Virus record (IMG/VR): IMGVR_UViG_3300030331_003968
Coordinates: 1-21,255 of that record
Reading direction: 5' to 3' (one strand)
DNA from: a virus
DNA length: 21,255 nucleotides
Shown here: positions 19,029 through 21,255 of the stretch, piece by piece
How positions within the stretch are numbered: position 1 is the first letter of the stretch
Layout: each line of letters opens with the position of its first letter
Position numbers and translations under genes: made by a program
Notes under the pieces: generated by a model
What the model saw: only the letters and a program-made list of their open reading frames with translations
What the model was told of the DNA's origin: nothing
Database searches by the model: none

Positions 19029-19315
19029 AAAATCAACAAATCGATGAGTTTATTAGTACACATAGCTCTGAGAAATGGTCGAAAGAAAATATTTATAAGT
19101 GCATTGCAAATTGGAATCATTTTGCAGGTGAATTTTTAGATGAACTTATTTCTTTAGCGGCAGACGAAAGAACTCATGTTACAGATAAAAAAGAACTTGA
19201 TTTGATTGACGACAGACTAATGAAATTGACTCAACTCAAAAATGTTAGTAGAAATATTATACGTCATGGATTGTCAGCTCATAAAGATTATGGAAGGGGG
19301 TATGACATAAAATGA
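19025..19315 (+). CDS. Small helical hypothetical protein, 96 aa
   Basis: MKNQQIDEFISTHSSEKWSK, then IYKCIANWNHFAGEFLDELI, then helices with DLIDDRLMKLTQLKNVSRN. No family is recognised. It overlaps the exonuclease stop by four bases (ATGA) and the next gene by four, so it is part of the recombination operon and may assist it. Confidence 0.72.
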   Translation: MKNQQIDEFISTHSSEKWSKENIYKCIANWNHFAGEFLDELISLAADERTHVTDKKELDLIDDRLMKLTQLKNVSRNIIRHGLSAHKDYGRGYDIK

Positions 19316-19599
19316 AAATTACCAAAATAAATAGTGGTGCTTACACAATCAATTTGTTTACACCTAATGGGAAAAGAGTTCAGATATCAATAAGGCATAC
19401 AGATGCTACCAAAAGACATTGGGAAATTGATAGTCCTGAATTGTACAAATTAGTACAGAAATGTCCTAATTTATTGAAGAAGTTTCCAAATGGTTTTGGA
19501 ATATTTGACAAAAAAACTCATGCAAAAAAGTGTATCGATGATCTAGTGCAAGATGTTTGGATAAATTTACTTATTGAAATTACAGGAGAAAACACATGA
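19312..19599 (+). CDS. Small hypothetical protein, 95 aa
   Basis: MKITKINSGAYTINLFTPNG, followed by KRVQISIRHTDATKRHWEID, and LYKLVQKCPNLLKKFPNGFG, ending LLIEITGENT. An N-terminal beta-like half and a helical second half; no known domain. Overlaps both neighbours by four bases (ATGA), so it is surely co-translated with the recombination genes. Confidence 0.72.
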   Translation: MKITKINSGAYTINLFTPNGKRVQISIRHTDATKRHWEIDSPELYKLVQKCPNLLKKFPNGFGIFDKKTHAKKCIDDLVQDVWINLLIEITGENT

Positions 19600-19946
19600 A
19601 AATTAGTTTAACTTTGTTTCCACAGAAGATACACTCTCGTATCTTTTTAGGGATAAAAAAAATATTTAGCAGACTCAATGAGAACAATGAGAAAATCAAG
19701 CCATTGTTTAAGAACTCTAAATTTACCATAAGAGAGGGTATACACCTTCCACCCGGAGATTATGAGCTAACAGGGTGGTATAATTGTAAAGAACTTGATG
19801 ATGATGACGATTTAGGTTCTGTAAATTTTACGATTGAGCCAAAAAAATCTGAGGGTAGCGGTAGTTTTGCTAATAACCCACAAGAAGGTATTAAGCCAAA
19901 ATCAGCACCGACAGATGATTATGATGACTTTTTTGACAAGGAGTAA
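19596..19946 (+). CDS. 116-aa protein with an SSB-like acidic tail
   Basis: The N-terminal 75 residues look beta-like and basic (MKISLTLFPQKIHSRIFLGI, then HLPPGDYELTGWYNCKEL). A DDDDD run follows, then a flexible Ser/Gly/Lys linker, and the end reads TDDYDDFFDKE. Single-stranded DNA-binding proteins end with a similar acidic, aromatic tip that recruits partners, although here DKE follows the FF. Beside the annealing protein and exonuclease, a phage SSB or SSB-like helper is plausible, but no OB-fold signature is certain. GGAG lies before the ATG, which overlaps the previous stop. Confidence 0.55.
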   Translation: MKISLTLFPQKIHSRIFLGIKKIFSRLNENNEKIKPLFKNSKFTIREGIHLPPGDYELTGWYNCKELDDDDDLGSVNFTIEPKKSEGSGSFANNPQEGIKPKSAPTDDYDDFFDKE

Positions 19947-19948
19947 AT

Positions 19949-20233
19949 ATGCCAACAAAACGAGCTTATCAAAAAGATCCTAAAAAATATAAGAAAAAAA
20001 ATGCTGAATATTACAAGGAAAACAAAGAGAAATGGGCAGATTATCGTTCAAAAAAGACTCCAGAGCAGTTGGAAATTGAACGAGAAAAGCGCAGAGCAAG
20101 GTATCAAGCCAATAAAGAGAGAGAGAAAGCTAACTCAAAGGCAAGGTACGAAAAGCTGAAAAAAGCACTAAAAACTAGTGTTTCTAACGATCAGGAACAG
20201 TCAAATCAAGATAAGGATGGCATAGATTGGTAA
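19949..20233 (+). CDS. Highly basic Lys/Arg/Tyr-rich protein, 94 aa
   Basis: MPTKRAYQKDPKKYKKKNAE, then YYKENKEKWADYRSKKTPEQ, then a charged helix ERARYQANKERE-like with RARYQ and KARYEK repeats, ending NQDKDGIDW. The repeated YxxNKE/RARYxxN pattern resembles the basic arms seen in phage HNH endonucleases and DNA-binding adaptors; no nuclease motif is present here. It begins two bases after the previous stop (AAGGAG in the end of that gene), and ends the long operon. Nucleic-acid binding is likely but unproven. Confidence 0.7.
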   Translation: MPTKRAYQKDPKKYKKKNAEYYKENKEKWADYRSKKTPEQLEIEREKRRARYQANKEREKANSKARYEKLKKALKTSVSNDQEQSNQDKDGIDW

Positions 20234-20249
20234 ATCGAACATAAATATC

Positions 20250-20278
20250 TTGTAATTAAGGTAAATAAATCCTAATAT
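20250..20278 (+). promoter_or_regulatory. Plus-strand promoter P3 with TTAAGGTA element
   Basis: TTGTAA (20250-20255), a 17-base spacer that opens with TTAAGGTA (20256-20263), and TAATAT (20273-20278). The surrounding ATCTTGTAATTAAGGTA differs by one base from the P1 and P2 copies. It would drive the single DUF3085 gene. Confidence 0.6.
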
Positions 20279-20282
20279 ATAG

Positions 20283-20300
20283 ATATGGCATGAGCCATAT
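20283..20300 (+). other. Leader hairpin before the DUF3085 gene
   Basis: ATATGGC (20283-20289) pairs perfectly with GCCATAT (20294-20300) over an ATGA loop, right at the expected transcription start of P3. An outer, alternative pairing CTAATAT/ATATTAG overlaps it. It may be an operator or mRNA 5' structure. Confidence 0.5.
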
Positions 20301-20323
20301 TAGTTAAAAACAGGAGAAAACAA

Positions 20324-20689
20324 ATGACAACATTAACATTTAAAAATTCAAAAATTTTGAAACAACTTGCAGAGGAAACTCGCAAGTCTAAAGACATTAA
20401 AAAACCTTATACGAGAGAAAAAGCCACAAATAAAGGTGTATGGCTTGTTAAAGATGAGGGAATATATTTAATGAACGCCTTTTCGACCAAAGGAAAGGAA
20501 AACCTTGTGGTCTATGCAGATGGATATAATCCTAATAAAAGAGATTGTTGGGAAGATTGTGTCCATGCAGTTGGTGGCGATGATTTTGCAGAATTTGTGC
20601 CACTAGATGATGGGCAACTTTATAGACTTCGTGTGGATGGTAATTTAACTATTAAATGGGGCGAAACTTCATTTAGTGTTATTGCCTAA
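20324..20689 (+). CDS. DUF3085-family protein
   Basis: 121 aa. The run KGVWLVKDEGIYLMNAFS (about 37-54), VVYADGYNPNKRDCW (62-76) and VGGDDFAEFVPLDDGQLYRL (83-102) matches the pattern I recall for DUF3085: G-x-WLV-x-D-x-GVYLM, VYAxGxNP, GGDDxxEFxPL. The family is found on plasmids and phages and has no established function. CAGGAG lies eight bases before the ATG. It has its own P3 promoter, apart from the operon before it. The stop overlaps the convergent small-terminase stop by four bases. A host-takeover or defence-related role is speculation. Confidence 0.75.
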   Translation: MTTLTFKNSKILKQLAEETRKSKDIKKPYTREKATNKGVWLVKDEGIYLMNAFSTKGKENLVVYADGYNPNKRDCWEDCVHAVGGDDFAEFVPLDDGQLYRLRVDGNLTIKWGETSFSVIA

Positions 20690-21183
20690 TGCTTAGTTAA
20701 ATCTTCATTATCTGACTGTTTAGAGGGCAATATTTCATTGTCCTCTTTGCTTTTGGACTCTTTTAAAATACTCAAACTATTAGCTAAATGTGGCATATCT
20801 TTGACCAAAGACTGTAGTTCTTGCACAAGCTCATCATCGGTCTTACTTGCAATATTATCGACATTGAGGTTGATATTCTGGCTAGAGTAGTTGCCTAATT
20901 CGAGTATAAGTTTTGCTACATTCATTTTGACACTATCTTGTTCTGAGTGTACTAATAGGTCTTGTAATACATTTATAGCCATGCCACTACTACTAGCAAT
21001 TCTTTGCTCGTTAAATGCCCTTATTTCAGCTTGTAGCTTGTTTTTTAGGTAACTACCCATCTGTCGTGGATTTTGCTTATATCCACACTTTTGTGCGCTT
21101 TTGGTGGCATTTCCTGCTGTAGTACCTTCACAAAAGCACTCTATAAATGCTTTTTCTTGATCTTTAGTAATTTTTTTTGGCAT
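20686..21183 (-). CDS. terS: Terminase small subunit
   Basis: 165 aa from ATG 21183 (MPKKITKDQEKAFIECFCEG), preceded by GGAG at five bases; a longer form from 21210 is less likely. The N-terminal HTH-type text reads KITKDQEKAFIECFCEGTTA, then NATKSAQKCGYKQNPRQMGS and YLKNKLQ. That is typical of Terminase_2 small subunits, which recognise the packaging start. A helical oligomerisation part and an acidic C-terminus follow. It is unusual in being about 10 kb from the large subunit and at the end of the early region, convergent with the DUF3085 gene. The late operon instead starts with an unknown 148-aa gene. Confidence 0.8.
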   Translation of the reverse strand: MPKKITKDQEKAFIECFCEGTTAGNATKSAQKCGYKQNPRQMGSYLKNKLQAEIRAFNEQRIASSSGMAINVLQDLLVHSEQDSVKMNVAKLILELGNYSSQNINLNVDNIASKTDDELVQELQSLVKDMPHLANSLSILKESKSKEDNEILPSKQSDNEDLTKH

Positions 21184-21203
21184 ATTTACTCCAATATGTA
21201 TAG

Positions 21204-21233
21204 GTAACAAAGCGATATAATCGCTGTTGTTAC
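21204..21233. other. 30-bp inverted repeat upstream of the small terminase gene
   Basis: GTAACAA-AGCGAT (21204-21216) pairs with ATCGCT-G-TTGTTAC (21220-21233) around ATA: 13 pairs with one bulged base. It lies 21 bases upstream of the ATG on the minus strand and contains TATAAT on the plus strand. It could be an operator, terminator-like stem, or packaging-protein site. Confidence 0.55.
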
Positions 21234-21255
21234 TAGTGCTTCTAGTATCATTGTC

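Overview
The window looks like part of the genome of a tailed, AT-rich double-stranded DNA phage. By eye it is roughly one third G+C, apart from a visibly more G+C-rich DNA methyltransferase gene. Head and packaging proteins (major capsid, scaffold, portal, large and small terminase, adaptor) resemble the SU10-type set found in many marine podoviruses. There are many tiny lysine-rich genes, and no DNA or RNA polymerase is visible. A marine podovirus of a low-GC heterotroph (for instance a SAR11-type phage) is the best guess from gene content; this is inference. No integrase, tRNA, CRISPR or insertion sequence was found.

Layout. (1) 1-11063, minus strand: one long late operon. In transcription order it holds an unknown 148-aa gene, large terminase, three small genes, portal, a train of eight tiny overlapping genes (53, 68, 32, 56, 40, 56, 90 and 67 aa), an 85-aa gene, scaffold, major capsid, a decoration-like protein, two small genes, an adaptor-like protein, a 59-aa gene and a repetitive tail-fibre gene that runs off the left edge. 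A good sigma-70-type promoter faces it at 11118-11146. (2) 11064-11878: an 815-bp gene-free control region with six copies of TTAAGGTA, two plus-strand promoters built on that motif, and several palindromes. (3) 11879-12615, plus strand: two small genes closed by an excellent intrinsic terminator. (4) 12666-17465, minus strand: a second operon with a helicase-loader-like protein, small unknowns, an HTH protein, a Ref/HNH-like nuclease, a zinc-finger Q-antiterminator-like protein, two cytosine-C5 methyltransferase-family proteins and a small membrane protein. (5) 17466-17734: a divergent, structured intergenic region with an AT palindrome and a very long hairpin. (6) 17735-20689, plus strand: a two-component recombination pair (DUF1071 annealing protein plus YqaJ-type exonuclease), four small genes, and a DUF3085 gene with its own TTAAGGTA promoter. 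(7) 20686-21183, minus strand: small terminase, about 10 kb from the large subunit.

How it may work together. Plus-strand promoters carrying TTAAGGTA probably drive early or regulatory genes. The divergent 17.5-kb region launches recombination functions one way and replication, modification and regulatory functions the other. A Q-like protein could then support late transcription from the promoter at 11.1 kb.

The most unusual item is a 334-codon open frame nested wholly inside the 406-aa methyltransferase gene. It carries repeated W-P-T-P motifs that lie over the methyltransferase's V-A-D-S repeats, so this region is a candidate for true dual coding. The second is the TTAAGGTA promoter/operator system, all on one strand. 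Nine genes of 25-59 aa were found by reading the sequence directly, and three starts were moved inward to Shine-Dalgarno-supported ATGs (2840, 12091, 21183).
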